The notes under the pieces are model-generated. The model was not told where the DNA came from. It did not search any database and worked only from the letters and a program-made list of their open reading frames with translations. DNA of 59,284 nucleotides from positions 1 through 59,284 of the forward strand of contig CALGJV010000030.1 in assembly GCA_937928595.1 (NCBI GenBank), read 5' to 3'. Made by a program: the position numbers and the translations under genes. Origin of the DNA: an uncultured Phycisphaerae bacterium. GTDB taxonomy: Bacteria > Planctomycetota > Phycisphaerae > UBA1845 > Fen-1342. Shown here piece by piece: positions 44,669 to 53,488 of this stretch; the stretch's first letter is position 1; the number at the start of each line of letters is the position of its first letter.

Positions 44669-47161
44669 ATGCTCTCCGCGTTTCGAGCGACGACGACGCC
44701 CCGGCCCGGCGGGCCCGAGCACGCCGGCGTTGCATCGGGCCGGCGGGCGTCGCGCCGCCAGCCACTGCCGCGTCCCGCACGCGGCTCCCTGCTCGTGGTT
44801 GCCCTAGCGGCCGCTCTCGCCCTGCCCGCCGCGGCGGAGGAGGGCCGCCGCTTCTCCGTCCTACACTTCACCGACATCCATGTCGGGCCGTACCTCGCGA
44901 AGGATGGCGCGCCGGGTCCCGTGCGCGGGCACGAAACGCTCGCGTGGCTGTGCGCGGAGGCCGTCCGTTCGCAGGCCGTCGCACCGGACTTCACCGCCCC
45001 GCCGCCCGCGGCCGCGATCGCGACGGGCGACCTGACCGAGTACGGCGTGATCGACGACACGTGGGGCGCGTTCGAGCGGGCGCTGGCGGGGCTGCCCTGC
45101 CCGCTGCACGTGCTGCCCGGCAATCACGACAACACGTGGACGGCCCTCTATGCGGTGTTGCGCGCGCGGCACGGCGGCACCAACCACTCGTTCGATGTCG
45201 GCGGGTGCCACTTCGTGTGCCTCAGCTCGGCCTCGCCGCAGGAGCCGGTGCCGTCGCTCGACGCGGCGACGCGGACCTGGCTGAAGGCCGACCTCCAGCG
45301 CCTGCCGCCGCACACGCCCGTCTTCGTCGCGCTGCACCACCCGCTGTACAGCGCCGAGTTTGCCAATCCCGCCGAGCAGGCGACGATGATCGACCTGCTC
45401 CGCGATTACAACGTCGTCCTGCTGCTTTACGGCCACGGGCACAGCGTCGACGCGCGCGACAACGGCGGTCTGCCCGGCGTGATGGGCGGTTCGACGTTCG
45501 GCAAGAACGCGGGCTACGGACTGCTCGCGGTGGACGGCGACCGCGTGCGGTACGCGTACCGCCACCACCGCGCGCTGGCGACGCAGCCCGCCGAGCGGGA
45601 GCAGTCGGAATGGAAGGTGCTGTGGGAGGCACGCATCCCGGCCGTCACGCCGCCGCGCGTGCTCGACATCGCGGCCCCCGCGCCGGACGCCGCCGCATCC
45701 GACGAAACGCTGGTCGTGACGCTGAAGCTGCGTGATGCGGCCCACGCGCAGGACGGGCTGGTCGCGACCGTCGCCGTGGCCGACCGCGAGCCGCTCACGA
45801 TTCCACTCGACGCGGCCGAAGTGACCGCGCGCGTGCCGCTGGCCGGTCTGCTGCCCGGCGCGCACCTGCTGCACGTGCGGGTGCGGCCGGCGGACGCCGA
45901 CCCGAAGAAAACGCCGCCGCTCGACGTGCGCACGCGCGTGTTCCACGTGGAGCGTCCGAGCGTGCGCGTGCTCTGGCGGCAGACGCTGCCGGCCGCGGTG
46001 AAGGCCGGCCCGATGATCGCGGGCGCGCGGCTGATCGTGGCCCGCAACGACGGCGTCGTGGCGGCGCACGACCGGCGCAGCGGCGCGGTGCAGTGGTCCG
46101 TTGCGACCGGCGGCGAGGTGCTCGCGACGCCCGCGTGTGCCGACGGCGTGGTGGTGTTCGGCTCCGGCGACGGCCGCGTGTACGCCGTGGACGACGCCGG
46201 CGCCGAGCGCTGGCGGTACGACGCGGGGGCGCCGGTGTACGGCGAGCCGCGGGTCGCCGACGGCACCGTCTACATCGCGGACAACGCCGGGCGGCTGCAC
46301 GCGCTGAGCCTGCGGGACGGCGCGCGGCAGTGGGTGTTCGAGCGGGCGGATTACGGCAGCGAGGGGCGGCCGGCGATCTGGGGCGACCTGGTGGTGTTCG
46401 GCGCGTGGGACGGGCGCTTGTACGCACTGGAGCGGGCCGACGGCCGCGTGCGCTGGAGCAGCGCGGGGCCGAAGTCGAGCGACGGCGGCGCGGCGCGGTA
46501 CTTCGCGCCGGCCGACTGCGGGCCGGTGGCGCTGGACGACGTGCTGCTGGTCTGCGACCGCGGCTACTTGCTGGGGGCGTACGACCGCACGGGGCGGCTG
46601 GTCGAGAAGTGGCCGCTGAAGGTCGCGGCGCTGACGCCCACGGCGGACGGGCGCGGCGCCTGGGCTCGGACGACGGAAACGCGCGTGCTGCGGCTGAACG
46701 AGCGCGGGGCGGTCGTGCGCGAGGTGGACGTGCCGGCCGGGCGGTTCCCGGTGCCGCCGACGGAAGCGGGCGGGCGGCTGTACGTGTGCTCGAACCACGG
46801 GCAGCTCAGCGTGCTCGCTGCGGCGGACGGGCGGAAGCTGTGGGCGTACCAAGCGACGCCGGGGTTCTTCGTAATGGCGCCGGTGGCGGTGGATGACGCG
46901 GGCGTGTGCTATGTGGCGGGGATGGACGGGACGCTAGTGGCCGTCCGCGGGCGGGCAGAAGAAGGCACGCAGGCCCGCAGCCACGAAGGCACGCAGGGAG
47001 ACGCTGGGCAAGGATCACAGGCGTGGTCCGACTCTCATGGCGACCGATCCATAGACCGGGGGCCCGTCACGGATCCGGCAGGCTTCGCAGGAACTCCAGC
47101 AGAGCCTCCGCGAACCGGTCCGGCTGCTCGACCGGCGGCAGGTGCCCGGCTGCGGGGATGA
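44669..47161 (+). CDS. Exported metallophosphoesterase with PQQ-repeat propeller
   Basis: Exported protein of 830 residues. Seen: signal peptide (SLLVVALAAALALPAAA, ~residue 40-57); calcineurin-like phosphoesterase domain with metal ligands DIH (~68), GDLTEYG (~119), GNHDN (~150), ALHHPLY and GHGHS (~254); beta-sandwich linker (~330-440); then an eight-ish bladed propeller of PQQ-type blades (~445-755: VVAAHDRRSGAVQWSV, VVFGSGDGRVYAVDDAGAERW, LHALSLRDGARQW). The last ~72 residues run through an 8-bp periodic repeat (46961-46997) and overlap the convergent hydrolase gene by 95 bases, so the original stop was probably lost. RBS GAGGA. Confidence 0.85.
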   Translation: MLSAFRATTTPRPGGPEHAGVASGRRASRRQPLPRPARGSLLVVALAAALALPAAAEEGRRFSVLHFTDIHVGPYLAKDGAPGPVRGHETLAWLCAEAVRSQAVAPDFTAPPPAAAIATGDLTEYGVIDDTWGAFERALAGLPCPLHVLPGNHDNTWTALYAVLRARHGGTNHSFDVGGCHFVCLSSASPQEPVPSLDAATRTWLKADLQRLPPHTPVFVALHHPLYSAEFANPAEQATMIDLLRDYNVVLLLYGHGHSVDARDNGGLPGVMGGSTFGKNAGYGLLAVDGDRVRYAYRHHRALATQPAEREQSEWKVLWEARIPAVTPPRVLDIAAPAPDAAASDETLVVTLKLRDAAHAQDGLVATVAVADREPLTIPLDAAEVTARVPLAGLLPGAHLLHVRVRPADADPKKTPPLDVRTRVFHVERPSVRVLWRQTLPAAVKAGPMIAGARLIVARNDGVVAAHDRRSGAVQWSVATGGEVLATPACADGVVVFGSGDGRVYAVDDAGAERWRYDAGAPVYGEPRVADGTVYIADNAGRLHALSLRDGARQWVFERADYGSEGRPAIWGDLVVFGAWDGRLYALERADGRVRWSSAGPKSSDGGAARYFAPADCGPVALDDVLLVCDRGYLLGAYDRTGRLVEKWPLKVAALTPTADGRGAWARTTETRVLRLNERGAVVREVDVPAGRFPVPPTEAGGRLYVCSNHGQLSVLAAADGRKLWAYQATPGFFVMAPVAVDDAGVCYVAGMDGTLVAVRGRAEEGTQARSHEGTQGDAGQGSQAWSDSHGDRSIDRGPVTDPAGFAGTPAEPPRTGPAARPAAGARLRG
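46961..46997. repeat. Periodic GAAGGCACGCAGG repeat inside 3-prime end of coding frame
   Basis: GAAGGCACGCAGG occurs at 46961-46973 and 46985-46997, exactly 24 bases (three 8-bp periods) apart. Belongs to the family at 22791-22853 and 33984-34022 but here lies in the reading frame of the metallophosphoesterase. Confidence 0.55.
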
Positions 47162-47861
47162 GCGCGAAGCGCGACCCGCGGATCTGCCCGTGGATCTCGC
47201 GCATCAGGTCCACCGGCGTGATCGCGTCCTGCTCGCCCGCGACCACCAGCGTCGGGCACTCGATCCGGGCCAGCGTCGGACGCGAATCCTCCCGCGCCGC
47301 CAGCGCCCGGGCCGCGGCCGCGACCCCCGCCGGCGGCGTGGCGGCCATGCGGTCGTACCACGCGCGCCGCAGTTCGGGCGCGACGCCGGGGGCGAAGAGC
47401 GGACCGATCATCGCCTCGGCCGCCGCGCGGCTGCCCTCGCGCAGGACCAGATCGGCCAGAGCGTGCCGCCGCGCGACCCCTTCGGGGGGTTCGGGGTTGG
47501 CGCGGGCGTCGACGATGCCCAGCGCGCGAAGCCGCGGGCGGTGCCGGCGGAACAGGTCGAACGCGATGACGCCCCCCATCGACAACCCCACGACGACCAC
47601 CGGCGCGCGGACCGCCAACGCGTCGAGCACCTGCACGAGGTCGTCGGCGTAGCGGGCGATCGTCATGGACTCGGTCACGCTGCTGCGTCCGTGCCCGCGC
47701 AGGTCGGGCATGATGCAGCGGTGCGCGTCGGCCAGGCGCTCGGCCGTGGGGTGCCAGAGCGTGCCGTCGAGCGGGAAGCCGTGGATGAAGAGCACCGGCG
47801 GTCCGTCTCCGCGGACCGTGCAGTGCAGTTCGCCGCCGTCGACGGGGATGCGGTGGTCCAT
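47067..47861 (-). CDS. Alpha/beta hydrolase
   Basis: Hydrolase of 264 residues. Seen: oxyanion loop HGFPLDGTLW (~27-36), DLRGHGRS, nucleophile Ser in GLSMGG, acid in PTLVVAGEQDAITP and catalytic His in AAGHLPPVEQPDRF: a complete triad. Similar to 3-oxoadipate enol-lactonase/haloperoxidase-like esterases, but no cofactor or substrate motif narrows it. Its 3-prime end overlaps the tail of the convergent metallophosphoesterase frame. Confidence 0.88.
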   Translation of the reverse strand: MDHRIPVDGGELHCTVRGDGPPVLFIHGFPLDGTLWHPTAERLADAHRCIMPDLRGHGRSSVTESMTIARYADDLVQVLDALAVRAPVVVVGLSMGGVIAFDLFRRHRPRLRALGIVDARANPEPPEGVARRHALADLVLREGSRAAAEAMIGPLFAPGVAPELRRAWYDRMAATPPAGVAAAARALAAREDSRPTLARIECPTLVVAGEQDAITPVDLMREIHGQIRGSRFALIPAAGHLPPVEQPDRFAEALLEFLRSLPDP

Positions 47862-47922
47862 GGGTCGAAAGTCTCGATGGAGGCCGCGCCGGCGCGCCGG
47901 CCGGGCGGCGCCGCGCGCGATC

Positions 47923-48231
47923 TTACTTCGGCGGCACGTAATTCGGAACGTCCGCGCCCGGACCGAACAGGAACGCCTCCATCTGCTCGCGCAGGATCGC
48001 GTTGGACGCGTCCGAGGTCGGGTCGAGCCGGAACTCGTTGATGACCATCCGCATGTGGTCCCGCCAGCGCTCCCACGCTTCGGCCGAGATGTGGTCGCGC
48101 ACCCGCTGCTGGAGCTCGGGCCCGCCGAGCAGCAGGGCCATTTTCAGGGCCTGCTTGCCGGTCGGCGTCGTTTCGTCGATGGCCGGCAGCTCGCGGCCGA
48201 GCTTCGCACACTGCACCATTCGCTGGGCCAT
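47923..48231 (-). CDS. yggX: Probable Fe(2+)-trafficking protein YggX
   Basis: 102-residue soluble protein of the YggX family, which protects Fe-S clusters and limits oxidative damage. Seen: conserved N-terminal Cys in MVQCAKLGRE, RVRDHISAEAWERWRDHMRMVINE (helical core with W-x-x-W) and FLFGPGADVPNYVPPK at the end. ATG with GGAGGA upstream. TACACT at 48266 to 48261 is its likely -10. Confidence 0.9.
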   Translation of the reverse strand: MAQRMVQCAKLGRELPAIDETTPTGKQALKMALLLGGPELQQRVRDHISAEAWERWRDHMRMVINEFRLDPTSDASNAILREQMEAFLFGPGADVPNYVPPK

Positions 48232-48260
48232 AGGTCCTCCGCCGGTCGTCCGGCTTGTAC

Positions 48261-48266
48261 AGTGTA
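48261..48266 (-). promoter_or_regulatory. -10 box TACACT for yggX
   Basis: TACACT ends 29 bases before the yggX ATG, leaving room for the GGAGGA ribosome site. Confidence 0.4.
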
Positions 48267-48399
48267 GGACGGTCGCGGGCCGGGGGCAGCCGGACGAAAA
48301 AGGCACCCCCGCGCCACGGGCCGCACGTGCGAGGTGAAGGAGCTACCGCCCGGTCGGGAGCGGGCCGTGCCGGCCGGCATCGCACCCGGCTGCCGCCGC

Positions 48400-50379
48400 T
48401 CAGGAGCCGAGCAACGCGATGAACGCGTCGATGTCGTCGAAGTTCACCGCGCCGTCACCGTTGCAGTCGGCGCTCAGGTACGCGCAGCCGGGATACGCCG
48501 CGCCGTACCCCTCCGCCCCGCCCAGCGCCGCCACGAACCCGTCGATGTCGTCGAAGTTCACCGCGCCGTCGCAGTTCGTGTCGCCCGGCCGCAGCTCGCA
48601 CGCGTCCGGAATACCGTTCCCGTTCGCATCCGCGGCCCCGCCGCTCGCAATTTCGCAGCCATCGAGGATCCCGTTGCCGTTGCAGTCGGCCGCGCCGGCC
48701 GCCAGGTCGTCGCCGTCGCACAGGCCGTTGCCGTCGCAGTCCACGGCGGCCAGGGCGCTGTAGTTCTGGGGCGGCAGCGCCCGGATCACGCTGCTGTAGG
48801 TCCGCTCCGCGGGCGTGAACGCATAGCCCGGCCGCGCGGGCATCACCGTCCCGCCCCAGTTGTGATCCACCCACGTCGTGTAGGCTCCGTCCGCATCGGT
48901 CGCGGTCGGCTCCGGGAAGCCCACCAGCATCACACCGGCGATTCCGCGGCCGTTGGGTGCCGCGACCCGCCCGTAGACCGGCCAGGCCAACCGCGTGTAG
49001 TCGCCGCCGGGCTGGTCCTGCGTCACGTAGAAGTAAGTGCGCTGGCTGGGCGTGAACGGGTGCGTGCCGAGGGTCGGCGTCACGGTGCCGGTCCAGCCGT
49101 ACAGCACCGTCGCCGAGTAGAGCCCATTCTCGTCGGTCAGCGGTTCGCCCGGCAGGCCGACCATCCGCACGCCGGCGACGCCGGCGCCGTCCATCAGGTA
49201 GACCGCGCCGCTGATCATGGCCGTCGTGAGATGGGCGCTGAAATCCGCCGTCGCGTCGCTCGTCAGGTTGCTCAGCGTGCGGCTGGGCGGCTCGAAAACG
49301 TGTCCCGGCTTGGATGGGGTGACGGTCCCGCTCCAGCCGTCGGGCACGGGCACGCAATAGTACCCGGTGGAGTCGGTGCTCGGGTTTCCCGGCAGGCCCG
49401 CGAGCTCGGCCCCGGCGACGCCGGAGCCGTCGAGCAGCACGCGCCCGGACACAGTCGTCACCGACGGCGTGTCGGAATAGCACGTCGCGTAGCCGATGTT
49501 GCAGCAGCCGTATTCGATGCGGCCGTAGCCGCCGACCCCCCAGCCTGCACCCCAGGAGTTTCGGATGATCCACGCGCCGTTCGTGCCGACGCGATCGTCC
49601 CAGCCCACGATCACCACGACGTGGTTGACCCATTGGTCCTCGCAAGCGTTAAAGACTCCGCCCGTGTAGGCCTGGAACGCGGTGTTCACATAGATGCAGG
49701 CCGAGACCGGCCCGTGATCCAGCAACGCCTGCTTGATCGCCGCCACCGGCGCCACGCTCCACCCCGACCCCACCAGCGCCCAGTTCGTCGTGCCGTAGGG
49801 GTGCGGATACGGGCACTGGCACGGCACGTCCGCGGCCGCGTAGGGGAACGCGGTCTCCAGCACGGCCCCGCCGCCGCCGCAACCGTCGGTCAGCCAGCCG
49901 GGCTGGAGGTACTTGTACGCCTCCGTGTGCCAGCCGCCGTTGCAGGTGCCGGCGCTCGTGCAGCTCACGAGCCACTGCTCCGACAGGTCGAGCGTGAGTC
50001 CCTCGCGCAGCTTGTAGTTGCACTCGAGCGTGCCGATCGCCGCGAACGCCCAGCAACTGCCGCACCCGCCCTGATTTCGAATGGGCGGCAGGCCCTGCGT
50101 CCGGTAGTCAAACACAACCGGCAGGTCGCGCTGCACCGGGCGCGTATCGATCGGCAGGTCGGCCGCCCAGTTCGCGGGCTCGACCGCTCCCGTGAGCTGC
50201 TCGAGTGAATACCCGGTCGCCCCGTTCTCGCCCACCGTGAAAGTCCAGCCCTCGCGGGCCCCGCGCTCCCGCAGGGCGGCGATGTCCGCTGCGGTGAGCT
50301 GTCCGACCGCCGGCACCACCGCCGCCAGCCCCAGACCGATCAGCAACCCGACACCGCCAAACCGGTTCGTCTGTGTCAC
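48400..50379 (-). CDS. Secreted papain-family (C1) peptidase with dockerin repeats
   Basis: Secreted cysteine peptidase of 659 residues. Seen: signal peptide (GGVGLLIGLGLAAVVPAVG), short pro-region, C1A catalytic domain (~residues 85-310) with NQGGCGSCWAF (oxyanion Gln103, catalytic Cys109), WVNHVVVIVGWDD (His) and IIRNSWGAGWG (Asn). Three consecutive ~75-residue carboxypeptidase-regulatory-like beta repeats follow (~310-540, each ending with FTP-x-x-RTY type sequence), then calcium-binding type-3-like motifs (DCDGNGLCDGDD, DCNGNGILDGCE) and two dockerin I repeats at the end (NCDGAVNFDDIDGFVAAL, DCNGDGAVNFDDIDAFIAL). Start GTG 50379 follows AAGGGAT. A protease tethered by dockerin-like modules is the likely role. 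Confidence 0.93.
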   Translation of the reverse strand: MTQTNRFGGVGLLIGLGLAAVVPAVGQLTAADIAALRERGAREGWTFTVGENGATGYSLEQLTGAVEPANWAADLPIDTRPVQRDLPVVFDYRTQGLPPIRNQGGCGSCWAFAAIGTLECNYKLREGLTLDLSEQWLVSCTSAGTCNGGWHTEAYKYLQPGWLTDGCGGGGAVLETAFPYAAADVPCQCPYPHPYGTTNWALVGSGWSVAPVAAIKQALLDHGPVSACIYVNTAFQAYTGGVFNACEDQWVNHVVVIVGWDDRVGTNGAWIIRNSWGAGWGVGGYGRIEYGCCNIGYATCYSDTPSVTTVSGRVLLDGSGVAGAELAGLPGNPSTDSTGYYCVPVPDGWSGTVTPSKPGHVFEPPSRTLSNLTSDATADFSAHLTTAMISGAVYLMDGAGVAGVRMVGLPGEPLTDENGLYSATVLYGWTGTVTPTLGTHPFTPSQRTYFYVTQDQPGGDYTRLAWPVYGRVAAPNGRGIAGVMLVGFPEPTATDADGAYTTWVDHNWGGTVMPARPGYAFTPAERTYSSVIRALPPQNYSALAAVDCDGNGLCDGDDLAAGAADCNGNGILDGCEIASGGAADANGNGIPDACELRPGDTNCDGAVNFDDIDGFVAALGGAEGYGAAYPGCAYLSADCNGDGAVNFDDIDAFIALLGS

Positions 50380-50486
50380 GAGTTCATCCCTTGCGCAGCG
50401 CAGGCTCGGCTACGCAATCCGGGCGTACCGGCCACGGCCGTTGGCCGCGCCTGCCCGACACCGCCGAGTCCGTCCCACGCCGTTTC

Positions 50487-50492
50487 ATTCTA
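50487..50492 (-). promoter_or_regulatory. Possible -10 box TAGAAT for C1 peptidase
   Basis: TAGAAT about 108 bases before the GTG start; no -35. Confidence 0.3.
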
Positions 50493-50570
50493 CCGCACTC
50501 CGCGCCTCAACCGGAGTGCGAATCGCGGGGCCCAGGGCGGGACGGACGGCCGGGTACGTCGGGATAACGG

Positions 50571-50582
50571 GGCCGCGCGGCC
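50571..50582. terminator. GGCCGCGCGGCC hairpin after VKOR gene
   Basis: Palindrome starting 3 bases after the stop of the VKOR gene; identical core to the palindrome at 20891-20902. Confidence 0.4.
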
Positions 50583-50584
50583 GG

Positions 50585-52585
50585 TCACTGCGGCCCGGCC
50601 GGGCCCGTGGTCGTGCCGGGCTGGGTCGCGGCGGACGTCTGCGCGGCCTCGGCCACGATGGCGCCGATCACGTCCTGCCCGCTCAGGACGGGGCGCGGCA
50701 CGAACTTGCCCTGCACGAACAGGGCCGGGATCCCGTGGATGCCGCGCGTCCAACCGAGCCGTAGCACGGGGAACCGGCTGGGAGCCTGCACGTCGTCGGC
50801 GATGGCGGCGCGGACCTCCGGCCCGTCCAGCGCCGCCAGCAGCGCCGCGGCATCGAGCCCCTGGGCGGCGGCCGCGGCGCGCAGGGTGTCGTCGCTGAAA
50901 CCGTCGGCGTTGTCGATCAGCCAGGCGTGCATCCGCCAGTAGGCGTCCTCGCCGCCGAGCAGCGCGGCGGCCTCGGCGGCGGCCGCCATGCGGCAGGCCT
51001 GCGGGAAACGCCGGTCCTTGAGCAGCGGGTTGCAGTCGCTGCTGAAGGGGAAGTGCCGGTAGGTGTACTGCACGTCGCCGCGCTCGGCGACGAGCGCGCG
51101 GATCCGTCGATCCACGTCGCGCGAGATCGGCTCGGCGAAATCACCCCAGAGCACGACGCGAACGCCGGCGTCGGACGGGCCGAGCGCGTGCGGCTGCTGG
51201 TCCGGAGGCATGCGGAGCGCAGGGTTCTCGCGCCAGTCGCCGATGTACTTGTCCAGTGCGGTCGGGGGGCGGTCGGCGGCCGCGGTGCGGGGCGGGGGAT
51301 TCGTCGCGGCGACGGCTTCGACCGCGCGCAGGAGCGCCTGCGGGACATGCCAGCCGCGCAGCTCGACGCCGTTGACGAAGATCATCGGCGTGAAGTGCAG
51401 GCCCAGCGCGTCGCCCTCGAGGCAGTCGGCCTGGACGCGGCGGAGCGTCTCCGCGCCGGTCATGACGGCCTCGAAGCCGGTGGGGTCGTAGCCGAAACTG
51501 CGGAGCGCAGCTTCGAGCTCCTGCGTGCTGCGGAAGACGCCGCGGCGCTCGAACAGCCACTTGTGCATCTTCCAGAAGCCGTCCGCGCCGTACTGGATGC
51601 CGGCGGCCTCGGCGGCGCGGGCGGCCCAGCAGGCGTTTGGCTGGGGCTCGCGCGCGGACTTGGGGAACTTGGGGTTGCACTCGCTGTTGAGGGGGAAGTG
51701 CTTGATCGAGATCGCCACGTCGGAGCGGGTCTCCATTAGCCTCAGGACGTCCGGCTCGATCCCCAGGCAATCCTGGCACTGGTAGCTGGTGAACAGCACG
51801 ATCCGGATCGGGGCGGCCTCCGGCCCCCAGCGGTAGCGGCCTTCGAAGCGCGGCCCGCTCGGCGGCGGAATCGCCGTGGCGGTCGTCGGCGGCGCGGTGG
51901 TCGGAGTCGGGACGGACCGGGTCGTCGGGCCGGTGGTCGGCGGCTGCGGCGCGCCCTGGCCCTGCCGGATGATCTCGCCGATGGACTGCCCCAGCTCTCT
52001 CTCGCCCTTCGCCCGGGTGGCCGCGCGCTGGGCCGCGTCCCAACCGCCGAGCGCCGCCGAGGACACGACGAACACGCCCAGCGCCGCCAGCCACGGCGCC
52101 CGCGGGCGCGCCGCCGCACTCCGTCGACCGGCGATCTCCGTGACGATCCAGAAAACCAGGTTCCCGGCGTGCGCGCCGACGCAATACGGGCAGTACAGGT
52201 TCTCCGCCGCGATAATGACGCCGAACAGCAGCGAGCCCACCGCCCCGAGCCGCGCCACCCACCGCAGCGAGCCCGGCAGCGCCCCGCGGGCCACGAGCCA
52301 GCCGGCCAGGGCGGCGGCGAAGTACGTCGTCCCCAGGAATGACGTCGGCCAGTTGATCCCGGGAATCTTCCCCCAGATGCTCGCGACCGCCCGCGCGCAA
52401 GGGCTTTCGGCCCCGCAGCCGGGCAGCGCGACGTGCTGGATGTGCTGGAGCACGAGCAGGAAAGAACTGGTCAGGGCCGCGGTGGCGGCCAAGGCTCCCA
52501 GGATCACCCAGACGAACCGCAGCGGGTCGGGCACCACAGCAGCGGCCCTGGCGTGGGACTGTGGGGGGGCTTTGGGCTGTTTCAT
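50585..52585 (-). CDS. VKOR-thioredoxin-thioredoxin fusion
   Basis: Inner-membrane disulfide-bond enzyme of 666 residues. Seen: four-helix VKOR domain (~20-180) with loop pair C57 and C63 and quinone-proximal C132-x-x-C135 (YCPYC); a Pro/Thr-rich linker (~210-245); a DsbA-like thioredoxin domain (~247-445) with active site C270-x-x-C273 (SYQCQDCLG) and cis-Pro segment FTPMIF; and a second DsbA-like domain (~470-640) in which the CxxC position reads AEPI, so it should be catalytically dead. The first two domains would form a self-contained disulfide-forming relay to quinone. A TACAAT lies at 52679 to 52674. The hairpin follows the stop. Confidence 0.92.
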   Translation of the reverse strand: MKQPKAPPQSHARAAAVVPDPLRFVWVILGALAATAALTSSFLLVLQHIQHVALPGCGAESPCARAVASIWGKIPGINWPTSFLGTTYFAAALAGWLVARGALPGSLRWVARLGAVGSLLFGVIIAAENLYCPYCVGAHAGNLVFWIVTEIAGRRSAAARPRAPWLAALGVFVVSSAALGGWDAAQRAATRAKGERELGQSIGEIIRQGQGAPQPPTTGPTTRSVPTPTTAPPTTATAIPPPSGPRFEGRYRWGPEAAPIRIVLFTSYQCQDCLGIEPDVLRLMETRSDVAISIKHFPLNSECNPKFPKSAREPQPNACWAARAAEAAGIQYGADGFWKMHKWLFERRGVFRSTQELEAALRSFGYDPTGFEAVMTGAETLRRVQADCLEGDALGLHFTPMIFVNGVELRGWHVPQALLRAVEAVAATNPPPRTAAADRPPTALDKYIGDWRENPALRMPPDQQPHALGPSDAGVRVVLWGDFAEPISRDVDRRIRALVAERGDVQYTYRHFPFSSDCNPLLKDRRFPQACRMAAAAEAAALLGGEDAYWRMHAWLIDNADGFSDDTLRAAAAAQGLDAAALLAALDGPEVRAAIADDVQAPSRFPVLRLGWTRGIHGIPALFVQGKFVPRPVLSGQDVIGAIVAEAAQTSAATQPGTTTGPAGPQ

Positions 52586-52673
52586 ACCCTCGATCGCACC
52601 TCGTCAAACGGGCACCCGACAGGGTCCCGGGCGCGTTTTGCTCTGCGGGGGTCCCGCGCCGCCGCGTTGCAAG

Positions 52674-52679
52674 ATTGTA
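52674..52679 (-). promoter_or_regulatory. -10 box TACAAT for VKOR gene
   Basis: TACAAT 88 bases upstream of the ATG at 52585. Confidence 0.35.
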
Positions 52680-52796
52680 TCGACCAGACACTTACGCCCG
52701 CCAGATCCGGCCCGGCGGTGACAGCCCCGGTGTACGTGCGGGGGGGCACGTCTGCCGCAGGGCGTTGCATTCTCGGTAGCCTCGTCGGCTAAATCG

Positions 52797-52805
52797 TGGT
52801 ATACT
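52797..52805 (+). promoter_or_regulatory. Extended -10 (TGG-TATACT) with leaderless start
   Basis: TGGTATACT is an extended -10 element ending 6 bases before the ATG of the PAS-Fis gene (52812). With initiation 6-7 bases on, the mRNA would begin at the start codon. Confidence 0.55.
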
Positions 52806-52811
52806 GAGAAC

Positions 52812-53390
52812 ATGGACAAAAGCATCGAGAAGCCCGCGCTGAGCCCGGAGCAGGTGAAGGCGGTTCTCGACGCGGTCGATGACGGCATCTTGGTCATCAA
52901 CCACGACTTCGCCATCACCAGCTTCAACCAGTCGGCCGAGCAGTTGACGGGCGTGTCCCGTGAACAGGCCCTCGGCCGCCACTGCTCCGAAGTCCTGCGG
53001 ACCGACGTCTGCGGCGACGACTGCCCGATGCACCAGGTCATGCGCGCCGACGGCGGCGCCCGCACGGCCACGGCCATCATGCACCCCCGCCACGGCGAGC
53101 CGGCGGAGGTGGAGATGCGGGTCGCTGTCCTGCGGGATGAGCACGGGGGCATCTCCGGCGGCGTCAAGGTCTTTCGCCGGCACACGGACGCCGACGGCCG
53201 CGGCCGTTCCGCGCCCGTCCCCGGCCTGTCGATCCTGGAGGCCTCGGAGCGGCGCGCGATCGAGGACACGCTGCGCCGCTGCCAATGGAACCAGGCGGCC
53301 GCGAGCCAGGCCCTCGGCATCAGCCGGACCACGCTCTGGCGGAAGATGAAGCGGCTGAGCATCCGGCCGCCCCGCCCGACGCAACGTTGA
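52812..53390 (+). CDS. PAS-Fis type regulator without AAA+ domain
   Basis: Cytoplasmic regulator of 192 residues. Seen: PAS domain (~12-120, LDAVDDGILVINHDFAITSFN and AEQLTGVSREQALGRHC) with the Cys motif CGDDCPM typical of sigma54-activator PAS sensors, then a short linker and a C-terminal Fis-type helix-turn-helix (RRAIEDTLRRCQWNQAAASQ and LGISRTTLWRKMKRL). The central AAA+ sigma54-activation domain normally between them is absent and its length (192) rules out a hidden one. Signal unknown; the clustered Cys suggest redox or metal input (inference). Followed by a strong hairpin. Confidence 0.9.
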   Translation: MDKSIEKPALSPEQVKAVLDAVDDGILVINHDFAITSFNQSAEQLTGVSREQALGRHCSEVLRTDVCGDDCPMHQVMRADGGARTATAIMHPRHGEPAEVEMRVAVLRDEHGGISGGVKVFRRHTDADGRGRSAPVPGLSILEASERRAIEDTLRRCQWNQAAASQALGISRTTLWRKMKRLSIRPPRPTQR

Positions 53391-53414
53391 CACGTACGGA
53401 GCCCCCGCGCGCTT

Positions 53415-53450
53415 CAGAGGCGGGCGCCCGGCCTTCCGGGCGCCCCTCTG
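53415..53450. terminator. Bidirectional hairpin terminator
   Basis: GGGCGCCCGG-CCTT-CCGGGCGCCC stem with flanking CAGAG/CTCTG pairing, between the convergent PAS-Fis and zinc-finger genes. No T run. Confidence 0.65.
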
Positions 53451-53488
53451 CTGCGCCGCGCGTTCGTCCGGCGCTGCACCGCTGCGGA

